DNA from: CBDFKY01 sp965248995
Lineage (GTDB): Bacteria > Pseudomonadota > Alphaproteobacteria > Rickettsiales > UBA998
Length of the DNA stretch: 64,000 nt
Reading direction: 5' to 3'
Assembly (NCBI GenBank): GCA_965248995.1
Contig: CBDFKY010000015.1
Location: 1-64,000 of the forward strand
A model generated the notes under the pieces. The model worked only from the letters and a program-made list of their open reading frames with translations, did no database searches and was not told where the DNA came from. Numbering within the stretch: position 1 is the stretch's first letter; each line of letters opens with the position of its first letter. Shown here one piece after another: positions 24,783-32,545 of the stretch. The translations under genes and the position numbers were made by a program.

Positions 24783-25844
24783 ATGGCAGACCCTATGAAT
24801 CATGCCGACATGCCGCCCTTTTCAGAGGAAACCTATTTCGCCGCGCTGGATCTGGGGACCAATAACTGCAGGCTGCTGATCGCCCATCCCTCTTTCCGTA
24901 CCACCGCCAACGGCCGCTCCTTAAGCGTGGTGGACAGTTATTCCCGCGTCGTCAAACTGGGTGAGGGTATGGTGGGTAGCGGCAGGTTGTCAGTGAGCGC
25001 GATGGAGCGCACCAAGGAATCCCTGCGGCAGTGCGCGGAGAAAATCACCAAATACCCGATCAGCCGCAGCCGCTTCGTGGCGACGGAAGCCTGCCGCCGC
25101 GCCGAAAACACGGCGGAATTCGTAGCCGACGTGGCGCGTGATATCGGCATCGCGCTGGAAGTGATTTCCAGCGAGGAAGAAGCGCGCCTGGCGCTGCTCG
25201 GCTGCTGTTCCCTGCTGGAACGCGGTGTTCGCAGGGCGCTGGCATTCGACATCGGCGGCGGCAGTACCGAAGTGATGTGGGTGGAAACGCCGGAGAGTTA
25301 TTATACGGCGGATGACCCGCTGTTCCCGTTCGTGCCGGAGACGAAAGGCTGGCTTTCCATTCCGCACGGTGTGATGAGCCTGTCCGAAACTCTCGGCGAT
25401 TCCGCCTACAGCGAACTGTATTTCGAGGAAACGGTAGAGCGGCTGATGCAGCATCTGGTCCCGCTCTCCCGCCAGCACGCCATCACCCAATGGGTGAATC
25501 AGGAGGCGACGCAGCTGCTCTCCACCTCCGGCACCGTCACCACGCTGGCGGCGATCTACCTGAACCTGAGCCGGTATGACCGCAACCGCGTCGATGGGGT
25601 GAAACTCTCAGTGAAGGACCTGCAGAACAGTATCCGCGCCGTACTCGCCATGCGCCCTTCGGAACGGTTCATGCATCCCTGCATCGGCCCGGACCGCTGC
25701 GAATATATCCTGGCGGGATGCGCCATTTTCGAGGCGATCGTGCGGACGTTTCCGTTTCATTTCATCACCATCGCCGACCGCGGGGTGCGCGAGGGCGTGA
25801 TCATGGGGCTGATGATCGAAGAGACGAAGGGGTACGGAACATGA
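24783..25844 (+). CDS. Ppx/GppA family phosphatase
   Basis: The 353-residue protein is of the ASKHA fold. It has the phosphate-1 motif (AALDLGTNNCRLLI), the catalytic acidic segment (FVATEACRRAEN), the conserved EVISSEEEARLALLG, the GGGSTEVMWV phosphate-2 motif and LLSTSGTVTTLAAI. The family splits exopolyphosphate or hydrolyses pppGpp, and sequence alone does not say which. Its stop overlaps the rlmE start by four bases (ATGA), an arrangement common in alphaproteobacteria. Confidence 0.94.
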   Translation: MADPMNHADMPPFSEETYFAALDLGTNNCRLLIAHPSFRTTANGRSLSVVDSYSRVVKLGEGMVGSGRLSVSAMERTKESLRQCAEKITKYPISRSRFVATEACRRAENTAEFVADVARDIGIALEVISSEEEARLALLGCCSLLERGVRRALAFDIGGGSTEVMWVETPESYYTADDPLFPFVPETKGWLSIPHGVMSLSETLGDSAYSELYFEETVERLMQHLVPLSRQHAITQWVNQEATQLLSTSGTVTTLAAIYLNLSRYDRNRVDGVKLSVKDLQNSIRAVLAMRPSERFMHPCIGPDRCEYILAGCAIFEAIVRTFPFHFITIADRGVREGVIMGLMIEETKGYGT

Positions 25845-26566
25845 GTGGCAAACGCCCCGGCAACGGCCCGCCGAAAGGCTCCCCCTTCAGTGGCAGGCGT
25901 GATCTGACGGTACGGGTCAAGACCGCGGAAAAACGTTCGACCTCCTCTACCCTCTGGCTGCAGCGTCAGCTGAACGATCCGTATGTCGCACAGGCCAAGC
26001 GCGACGGATACCGGTCACGCGCCGCTTACAAACTGCTGGAGATCGACGATAAATTCCACATCCTCACTCAGGGAAAAAGGGTGGTGGATCTGGGTGCAGC
26101 GCCCGGTGGGTGGAGCCAGGTGGCGGCCAAGCGCACGCGCTCTTCCGCGATAGCTCCCTGCGTGGTGGCGCTGGACATCCTGGAGATGCCTTCCGTCGCA
26201 GGTGTGACGTTCCTACAGGCCGACATGATGGAGGAGGAGACATTGAGTCTACTTGAGGGCGTCCTGCCCGGTAAAATGGAGGTGGTGCTCTCCGACATGG
26301 CCCCCAACACTACGGGCCATGCAGCCACGGATCATATGCGCATCGTCGATCTGTGCGAGATCGCCTACGCGTTCGCCTGCGACGTCCTTGCAAAAGGCGG
26401 GGTGTTCGTCTGCAAGGTGCGCCAGGGGGGCACGGAGGCCCGCCTGCTCGCCGAAATGAAGCGGCGGTTTACCAAAGTGTCCCATTTCAAGCCGCTGTCC
26501 AGCCGCAAGGAATCCCCGGAAACCTACGTGGTGGCGACCGGATATCGCGGGTCAGAAACCGCTTGA
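25841..26566 (+). CDS. rlmE: 23S rRNA 2'-O-ribose U2552 methyltransferase RlmE (FtsJ/RrmJ)
   Basis: The 241-residue protein has a basic N-terminal extension followed by the FtsJ core: DGYRSRAAYKLLEIDDKF (catalytic Lys), VVDLGAAPGGWSQVAA (SAM binding), VLSDMAPNTTGHAATDH (catalytic Asp) and GGVFVCKVRQGG (catalytic Lys). It methylates U2552 in the 50S A-loop. The start overlaps the ppx/gppA stop as ATGA, which fixes it. Confidence 0.97.
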   Translation: MSGKRPGNGPPKGSPFSGRRDLTVRVKTAEKRSTSSTLWLQRQLNDPYVAQAKRDGYRSRAAYKLLEIDDKFHILTQGKRVVDLGAAPGGWSQVAAKRTRSSAIAPCVVALDILEMPSVAGVTFLQADMMEEETLSLLEGVLPGKMEVVLSDMAPNTTGHAATDHMRIVDLCEIAYAFACDVLAKGGVFVCKVRQGGTEARLLAEMKRRFTKVSHFKPLSSRKESPETYVVATGYRGSETA

Positions 26567-26626
26567 CTTGCGCAGGTCGACGACTTACATCTACCTGTTC
26601 ATCACCGAACCATATAGCAGAACATC

Positions 26627-26794
26627 ATGGCAAAGAAAAACACCATCCTCGTAAAACTGGTCAGTACCGCAGGCACCGGCTTTTTTTACGTGAAAAAACG
26701 CAATCCGCGCAAGCAGCCGGAAAAACTGAAATTCAATAAATACGACCCGCGCGTCCGCAAGCATGTCGAGTTCAAGGAAGAAAAACTGAAGTAG
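26627..26794 (+). CDS. rpmG: 50S ribosomal protein L33
   Basis: The 55-residue basic protein begins MAKKNTILVKLVSTAGTGFF and continues with YVKKRNPRKQPEKLKFNKYD, matching L33 from end to end. It lacks the Cys pairs of zinc-binding L33, so it is the Cys-minus type. It lies alone between rlmE and yajC. Confidence 0.97.
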   Translation: MAKKNTILVKLVSTAGTGFFYVKKRNPRKQPEKLKFNKYDPRVRKHVEFKEEKLK

Positions 26795-26845
26795 GCCGCG
26801 ACGACCGGCGTACGGTTTCTACATTCAACCGCATAAGGGTTCACA

Positions 26846-27241
26846 ATGTTTTTCTCTTCCGCATTCGCACAGGACGCTTCCTCCATCGCCGCGGATCAGC
26901 CTTCATTTATCGCGAGCATGGTTCCCCTGGCCCTCATTATGGGGATTTTCTACGTACTGGTGCTCAGGCCGCAGCAGAAGCGCGCCAAGGAACATCAGGC
27001 GATGATCACCGCCGTGAAAAAAGGCGACAAAGTGCTGACCGGTGGCGGTATCGTCGGTAAAGTCGTCAAAGTCGATACGGCGGCGGGCACCTTGCAGGTG
27101 GAAATAACCGAAGGCGTGACGGTGGAAGTAACGAGCGGCAGCATCACGCTGGTGTACGTGAAAGATGCCGTGGCGCCGGGTAACGTCAAAGCCGCCAGAA
27201 AATCGAAAACCCCTGAAAAACCGGTGGCGAATGATAATTGA
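26846..27241 (+). CDS. yajC: Preprotein translocase subunit YajC
   Basis: The 131-residue protein has one N-terminal membrane helix (FIASMVPLALIMGIFYVLVLRPQQKRAKEH, the family signature) and a small cytoplasmic domain (GDKVLTGGGIVGKVVKVD). The tail is longer and more basic than usual. It associates with SecDF and SecYEG. secD and secF, its usual downstream neighbours, are absent: the next genes are a small hypothetical and a GNAT. Confidence 0.95.
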   Translation: MFFSSAFAQDASSIAADQPSFIASMVPLALIMGIFYVLVLRPQQKRAKEHQAMITAVKKGDKVLTGGGIVGKVVKVDTAAGTLQVEITEGVTVEVTSGSITLVYVKDAVAPGNVKAARKSKTPEKPVANDN

Positions 27242-27293
27242 CAGACCGCCCTGCGCCTTTTAATGTGGCAGTGCAGCATTAAAAGGAGCGCAT

Positions 27294-27491
27294 ATGTCAG
27301 ACGCAGTGGAGCCGAAGACTGTCATTGAAGTTGCGGGAATGATTTACGCGAACGCCGTAGTGGGCGAGAGATTATTGAGAGAAGGAGCCAGAGGCAATCA
27401 GGAAGCCATGGCGGACATGGCGTTGCGGGCCGCAAAAACATTTGCCAGCCGGGTGGAAAGCCCAGATGAAAGTGCTGCGATGCACCTGTAA
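27294..27491 (+). CDS. Unknown 65-residue protein
   Basis: A small, mostly helical, acidic protein (MSDAVEPKTVIEVAGMIYAN...), with no membrane segment and no recognised family. AAAAGGAG is well placed before the ATG, which argues for real expression. It lies between yajC and the GNAT gene in the same direction, 52 bases after yajC. Confidence 0.6.
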   Translation: MSDAVEPKTVIEVAGMIYANAVVGERLLREGARGNQEAMADMALRAAKTFASRVESPDESAAMHL

Positions 27492-27506
27492 CCACCTGTT
27501 TTTTCA

Positions 27507-28037
27507 GTGAGCGCCACGGCTTATATGATCCGCCGTGTCGGCCTAACGGATGCGGAACCGTTAGCCGCGCTGGCCGAGCGCACTTTTTGCGATACTTTCA
27601 TGCATCTCTACGCACCGGAAGATCTGCAGGCGTTTCTGGCGGAGTCCTATAACGTGCCGATGGTGGAAACGGAAATCGCCGACCCGCTCAATGCATGGTG
27701 GCTGGCGATGGATAGTGCCGGAAAACCGGTGGGCTATGCCAAGCTGCGGCCCTGCACCCTTCCCGTTGACCCACCGGCGGTAGAAGGCGCGCTGGAATTG
27801 CAGAAGTTTTATTTCCTGAAGGAAGCGCAAGGTACCGGTCTGGCGCAGGCCATGATGGATACGTTGCTCGCGTTCGCTTTCGCGCATGGCCGGCCTTTCC
27901 TTTACCTGAATGTCTGGGAAGAAAATTATCGCGCGCAGCGATTCTACACGAAATATGGATTTCAATTCTGCGGTGAATATCTGTTCCGGGTGGGTAACCA
28001 TGCCGATCGCGAACTGATGATGCGTCTCGCCCTGTAA
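27507..28037 (+). CDS. GNAT-family N-acetyltransferase
   Basis: The 176-residue protein has the acetyl-CoA binding region QKFYFLKEAQGTGLAQAMMD (the Q/R-X-X-G-X-G/A loop as EAQGTGLA) and the C-terminal LNVWEENYRAQRFYTKYGF of the family. The substrate is unknown. I give the GTG start at 27507; the ATG at 27525 (MIRRVGLTD) is equally likely because no strong ribosome site discriminates between them. It is convergent with rho. Confidence 0.88.
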   Translation: MSATAYMIRRVGLTDAEPLAALAERTFCDTFMHLYAPEDLQAFLAESYNVPMVETEIADPLNAWWLAMDSAGKPVGYAKLRPCTLPVDPPAVEGALELQKFYFLKEAQGTGLAQAMMDTLLAFAFAHGRPFLYLNVWEENYRAQRFYTKYGFQFCGEYLFRVGNHADRELMMRLAL

Positions 28038-28093
28038 TCCGGCTTCGTTGAAATATCCTACACCGTCAGCGGCAGAACGCCACCCCGAAAGAT

Positions 28094-29347
28094 TCAGCTG
28101 TTCATCGAATTGAAGAAGTCGCCATTCGTCTTCGTATCCCTCAGCTTTTTCAGCAGGAATTCCAGCCCGTCGCTCGCCCCCATCGGGTCGAGGATGCGAC
28201 GCAGCATCCACATCTTGGTAAGGTCGCTCTTCTCCATCAGCAGGTCTTCCTTGCGGGTGCCTGATTTGGTCACGTCGATCGACGGGAAGATGCGCTTGTC
28301 CGCCACTTTCCGGTCGAGCACCACCTCGGAATTGCCCGTTCCCTTGAATTCCTCGAAAATCACCTCGTCCATCCGCGATCCTGTATCGATCAGCGCGGTG
28401 GAGATGATGGTCAGCGAGCCGCCGTCTTCGATATTCCGCGCCGCGCCGAAAAACCGTTTCGGGCGCTGCAGCGCGTTGGCGTCCACCCCGCCGGTCAGCA
28501 CTTTGCCGGAAGAGGGCACCACGGTGTTGTAAGCGCGTGCCAGCCGCGTGATCGAATCCAGCAGGATCACCACGTCTTTTTTATGCTCCACCAGCCTTTT
28601 CGCTTTCTCGATCACCATTTCGGCCAGCGCCACGTGGCGGTGGGCCGGCTCGTCGAACGTGGAACTGACCACTTCGCCACGCACCGAACGGGCCATATCG
28701 GTCACTTCCTCCGGCCTCTCATCCACCAGCAGCACGATCAGGATACATTCCGGATGGTTGGCGGTGATGGAATGGGCGATGTTCTGCATCAGCACCGTCT
28801 TCCCGGTGCGGGGAGGGGCCACGATCAGGCAGCGCTGGCCCTTGCCGATCGGCGCGACCAGGTCGATCACCCGGCAGCTCATATCCTTGTTCGGCTTCTC
28901 GATTTCCAGCCGGAAACGCGAGTCGGGGAAAATCGGCGTCAAATTGTCGAAATTGACTTTCTTCTTCACCATATCCGGATGGTCGAAATTGATGGTATTG
29001 ACCTTATCCAGCGTAAAATACCGCTCGTTTTCGCCGGGCGCCGTCAGTTCCCCTTCGATGGTGTCGCCCGTGCGCAGCCCGTATTTCTTGACGAAACCGG
29101 GCGCGACATAAATATCGTCCGCCCCGGCCAGGTAATTGGCTTCCGGCGAGCGTAGAAATCCGAACCCGTCCTGCAATACCTCGATCGTGCCGCCGCCCTG
29201 AATGACCTCGTCATTCTCCGCCATTTTTTTCAAGACGGCGAAAATCAGCTCCTGTTTCACCATGCCGCTGGCGTTTTCCACTTCATGCTGTTCGGCCAGC
29301 GCAAATAATTCGGCGGGTTTTTTCTGTTTTAATTCTTTGATATGCAT
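28094..29347 (-). CDS. rho: Transcription termination factor Rho
   Basis: The 417-residue length is normal for Rho. The N-terminal RNA-binding domain (MHIKELKQKKPAELFALAEQ, GFGFLRSPEANYLAGADDIYV) precedes the hexameric ATPase with Walker A (IVAPPRTGKTVLMQ), Walker B (KDVVILLDSITRLARAYN), the Q-loop (SSGKVLTGGVDANALQRPKR) and the R-loop region (GTRKEDLL). It ends transcription at C-rich untranslated RNA. It is alone on the minus strand between a GNAT gene and the divergent cysA-like gene. Confidence 0.99.
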   Translation of the reverse strand: MHIKELKQKKPAELFALAEQHEVENASGMVKQELIFAVLKKMAENDEVIQGGGTIEVLQDGFGFLRSPEANYLAGADDIYVAPGFVKKYGLRTGDTIEGELTAPGENERYFTLDKVNTINFDHPDMVKKKVNFDNLTPIFPDSRFRLEIEKPNKDMSCRVIDLVAPIGKGQRCLIVAPPRTGKTVLMQNIAHSITANHPECILIVLLVDERPEEVTDMARSVRGEVVSSTFDEPAHRHVALAEMVIEKAKRLVEHKKDVVILLDSITRLARAYNTVVPSSGKVLTGGVDANALQRPKRFFGAARNIEDGGSLTIISTALIDTGSRMDEVIFEEFKGTGNSEVVLDRKVADKRIFPSIDVTKSGTRKEDLLMEKSDLTKMWMLRRILDPMGASDGLEFLLKKLRDTKTNGDFFNSMNS

Positions 29348-29401
29348 AGGGAAAAGAGGAAAAAATGAATAATTTGGGAAATAAGGGGAGGGCCGCGACC
29401 T

Positions 29402-29487
29402 AAAAGCGGCGGATAATCCAATGTTTAAGCCTTCAAAAGGCGATTATCAAGCGCTAATTACCATATCCGCCGCCAAACGCCGCTTTT
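29402..29487. promoter_or_regulatory. Competing GC-rich inverted repeats between rho and the ABC ATPase
   Basis: AAAAGCGGCGGATA at 29402 can pair with TATCCGCCG near 29464-29472 or with CGCCGCTTTT near 29478-29487. The second pairing leads into a run of nine T on the plus strand, about 30 bases before the ATG of the ABC ATPase. The overlap of the two pairings is compatible with an attenuator, but a simple terminator-like hairpin in a leader is equally possible. Confidence 0.4.
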
Positions 29488-29517
29488 TTTTTGCCCGCAA
29501 CTGCGCTATGCAGGATC

Positions 29518-30705
29518 ATGGCGATCGAAGCAAAACATATTTCCAAGCGATTCAAGGAGTTCGTGGCGCTCGACGACGTTTCGCTGCAGGTCGATTCCGG
29601 GGAGCTGGTGGCGCTGCTCGGACCGTCCGGATCGGGCAAGACCACGTTGCTGCGGATTATCGCCGGGCTGGAGGCGGCGGATCGCGGTGAAGTGCTGCTC
29701 AGTGGCCAGCCGATGCGCCATCAGGCGGTGCGTGAACGCAGCGTCGGCTTCGTCTTCCAGCATTACGCGCTGTTCAGGCATATGAGCGTGTTCAACAACG
29801 TGGCGTTCGGCCTGAAGATGCGCCCGAAAGCGCTGCGTCCGGGTGACAGGGAAATCCGCGCGAAAGTGATGGAACTGCTGCAGCTGGTACATCTGGATAC
29901 GTTCGCGGACCGCTATCCCGCCGAGCTTTCCGGCGGGCAGCGGCAGCGGGTGGCGCTGGCCCGGGCACTCGCCGTGGAGCCGAAAGTGCTGCTTCTGGAT
30001 GAGCCGTTCGGCGCGCTCGACGCGAAAGTCCGCAAGGAACTGCGGCGGTGGATGCGGCGGCTGCACGATGAAATACACATTACCAGTATTTTCGTGACGC
30101 ATGATCAGGAAGAGGCGATGGAAGTGTCCGACCGCGTGGTGGTGATGAGTAACGGCCGCATCGAGCAGGTGGGCACACCCGCCGAGGTCTGGCAACAGCC
30201 CGCCAACGCGTTCGTGTATGATTTCCTGGGCAACTACAACGTGTTCGACGGCTGGAAGGATCAGGCAGGCCATATTCAGTTTTCGGACGTGGACAGTTTC
30301 CGGGGCCCGGCAGCCGGTCCGGCTTTCCCGGTGCGTGCGACCGGCTGGCTGCAGCACACCCCTTTCCATAAACTGGCGCGCAAGTTTCTTCCCGAACCTG
30401 CTGCAGCGCCCCTGCTGCAGGCCGTCCGGAAACCTCCGCCACAGCGGCCTGCGGGCGCCAAACCGGTCAAAATCTTCGCCCGCCCCCATGAAATGTGGAT
30501 TACCAAGACACCGGATTCCGACATCGCCATCAAGGCACGGGTGATCCATATCAATCCGGCGGGGTCATTGATCAAACTGGAGCTGGAGCGTGAGTGCGGG
30601 CAGATCCTGCAGGTGGAAGTCCCTAAAACGGTGCTCGACCAGTTTTCCATCCATAAGGGGGAGGTGGTATATGTCCGCCCTAAACAGACCAAGGTGTTTG
30701 AATAA
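29518..30705 (+). CDS. CysA-type ABC transporter ATP-binding protein
   Basis: The 395-residue protein has Walker A (LLGPSGSGKTTLLR), the Q-loop (VGFVFQHYALF), the signature LSGGQRQRVALARAL, Walker B (KVLLLDEPFGALD) and the H-loop (FVTHDQEEAMEV). It resembles CysA sulfate/thiosulfate importers in the NBD and in the post-NBD segment (GRIEQVGTPAEVWQQPANAFVYDFLGNYNVF). The C-terminal half contains a TOBE-like region interrupted by a Pro-rich insert. No permease or binding-protein gene is adjacent, so its partners must be encoded elsewhere. I start at MAIEAKH (29518), nine codons inside the open frame. Confidence 0.88.
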   Translation: MAIEAKHISKRFKEFVALDDVSLQVDSGELVALLGPSGSGKTTLLRIIAGLEAADRGEVLLSGQPMRHQAVRERSVGFVFQHYALFRHMSVFNNVAFGLKMRPKALRPGDREIRAKVMELLQLVHLDTFADRYPAELSGGQRQRVALARALAVEPKVLLLDEPFGALDAKVRKELRRWMRRLHDEIHITSIFVTHDQEEAMEVSDRVVVMSNGRIEQVGTPAEVWQQPANAFVYDFLGNYNVFDGWKDQAGHIQFSDVDSFRGPAAGPAFPVRATGWLQHTPFHKLARKFLPEPAAAPLLQAVRKPPPQRPAGAKPVKIFARPHEMWITKTPDSDIAIKARVIHINPAGSLIKLELERECGQILQVEVPKTVLDQFSIHKGEVVYVRPKQTKVFE

Positions 30706-30849
30706 GTGATGTGCCGGTATGGATGAGGGTGGAATTTCGGGTACGCGCTGCGCGGGAATGGATGGAACGGTCGGACATGAAAAATTCATCCGCCGGTATT
30801 TCGGTGCCCGGCGTTCACACGCACGGCGTTCCGGTATAAAAGGGAAATA

Positions 30850-31983
30850 ATGGTGGTTACCGCCGGCGACAGTCCGCATGACTATTTTTCAACGGAACTT
30901 CAGACGCCCCCGTGTGCGCATTTCGGCGAATGCGGCGGATGTACGCTCCAGCACCTCGCACCGGATGCCTACGTCGCGTTTAAACGGCACTACATAGCGA
31001 GAATGCTGGAATTTCTGAAGGTGGCCCCTCAGGTGATCAAGCCGCTGCTGGAAAGCGGCGCCGGCAGCCGCAGGCGGGCGGAGTTTACGGTGAAAGTTCA
31101 TAAGGGGGAGGTGTCCCTCGGATTCCTGAAAAATAAAAGCCATGAGCTGGTAGACGTGCGCCAGTGTCCCGTTCTGGAACCCGCTCTGGAACGTTTTCTG
31201 CCGACGCTTAAGGGACAGATCGTGGCGATGCGGAAACCTTCCATGATTGCCAGAGTGCATCTCACGCTGCTCGACGCGGGGATCGATATGCTGCTTTCCC
31301 TGCATGCTCCTCTTAAACCCGGGGACCGGCAGGGTTGGGTGGAATTCTCGCAGGCATCGCCCATCGTCCGGCTGGCGGTCCGTCATGGTGAAGACTATCC
31401 GCTCATCCTCCATGATACGGAACAGGCGGTGATCCATCACGGCGGCGTTGCCGTCACCCTGCCGGCCGGAGCGTTCTGCCAGGCGAGCGCAGCGGCGGAG
31501 GGGATGATGAAAACATTGGTATCGGAAGCGTTGCGCAACTGTTCCTCCGTCATCGATCTTTATGCGGGGTGCGGCACGTTCAGCTTTCCGCTGGCCGCGG
31601 GCGGCAGGCGCGTGACGGCGGTGGAAGGTTCGCAGGAAATGATTTCCGCGATGTATAACGCGATGTGCGCCGCCGGACTTGAGCGTTACATGACCGCGGA
31701 GACGCGCGACCTGTTTTTCTCTCCCGTTCCCGCGGCGCAACTGGCGGCGTATGAAGGCATCGTCATCAATCCGCCGCGTAACGGCGCGCTGCCGCAGGTG
31801 AAGCAGATCGCCGCAAGCGGGGTGGAGAGGGTCGTGATGGTCTCATGCAATCCGGCGACGTTTCAGCGTGACGCGGACTGCCTGCTGCAGGCGGGCTACC
31901 GGCTGGCGGAGCTCACTCCGGTCGATCAGTTTACATGGAGCAGGCATCTGGAACTGGTCGCGGTGTTTAGAAAGGAACGATAA
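30850..31983 (+). CDS. RlmD/TrmA-family 23S rRNA m5U methyltransferase
   Basis: The 377-residue protein has an N-terminal 4Fe-4S cysteine cluster (PCAHFGECGGCTLQHL, with a later Cys in VRQCPVLE), the SAM site VIDLYAGCGTFSFPLA, the catalytic Cys motif VVMVSCNPATFQRD and a final TPVDQFTWSRHLELV. This is the RumA-type arrangement, without the N-terminal TRAM domain seen in E. coli RlmD. The target is most likely U1939 or U747 of 23S rRNA. The ATG has no strong ribosome site, so a few residues at the start are uncertain. Confidence 0.9.
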   Translation: MVVTAGDSPHDYFSTELQTPPCAHFGECGGCTLQHLAPDAYVAFKRHYIARMLEFLKVAPQVIKPLLESGAGSRRRAEFTVKVHKGEVSLGFLKNKSHELVDVRQCPVLEPALERFLPTLKGQIVAMRKPSMIARVHLTLLDAGIDMLLSLHAPLKPGDRQGWVEFSQASPIVRLAVRHGEDYPLILHDTEQAVIHHGGVAVTLPAGAFCQASAAAEGMMKTLVSEALRNCSSVIDLYAGCGTFSFPLAAGGRRVTAVEGSQEMISAMYNAMCAAGLERYMTAETRDLFFSPVPAAQLAAYEGIVINPPRNGALPQVKQIAASGVERVVMVSCNPATFQRDADCLLQAGYRLAELTPVDQFTWSRHLELVAVFRKER

Positions 31984-32019
31984 AATAAAAAAAACAAGTA
32001 ACTTTTAAGCTACTTGTTT
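31982..32019 (-). terminator. Terminator overlapping the stop of the Cys/His-rich gene
   Basis: On the minus strand AAACAAGTA pairs with TACTTGTTT and leads into a T-rich run (TTTTTTATTTTA). The stem starts within the last codons of the gene at 32005. On the plus strand it also lies just after the methyltransferase stop. Confidence 0.8.
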
Positions 32020-32409
32020 ATCGAGGCAGATTACGCCAGCACCACCAAATTGATGGGCCTGACCCGTGGAACATTCATGGTCATCGCTGCAGTGATCGTC
32101 GTCGCAGGCTGTGCGATGACGGGGCTTGAAGGCCACCCCTGTTGAGTAGAGGGGTGTGCCATTCTTCTCTAAAAGAGAAAAACGATTATCCTCATGCCAA
32201 ACCACCTTTCTGCCGGATGGTAGAACGCCCTCTCTTATGACAGATGCAGAAGCAATAGAACCATCACCAGAACAGGAACAGGTAGTGAGTTCCATGTTTC
32301 CTTCGGTACCTGTGAAGATGGCGAAAGAGTCACCCTCTTCATAAGTGGCAACGAGAACAATGTGGGCATTTTTCAGTTCCCACTTCCCTTGTTCGGTTGG
32401 TGCAATCAT
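32005..32409 (-). CDS. Unknown protein with C-terminal Cys/His/Asp cluster
   Basis: The 134-residue protein starts at an ATG (32407-32409) preceded by GGAGG; the frame runs further upstream without such a signal. There is no signal peptide. It contains a CSCSG segment in the middle and, near the end, a dense acidic Cys/His run (CDDDHCSDDHEC) that looks suited to binding a metal. I recognise no family. A terminator overlaps its stop, so it is probably a monocistronic unit. Its base composition is lower in GC than its neighbours. Confidence 0.7.
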   Translation of the reverse strand: MIAPTEQGKWELKNAHIVLVATYEEGDSFAIFTGTEGNMELTTCSCSGDGSIASASVIREGVLPSGRKVVWHEDNRFSLLEKNGTPLYSTGVAFKPRHRTACDDDHCSDDHECSTGQAHQFGGAGVICLDKQVA

Positions 32410-32545
32410 TTGAATAAGCCTCCATGGACAAAAACAAAAAAAAGAAACAAAATTTTCTCTGTAGAAAAAGCTGTACCTCAAACTTACACTATAAGTTTTG
32501 TTAGAAGTATTAAAGTTATATTAAGAATTATTTGAGAGAAACGTG

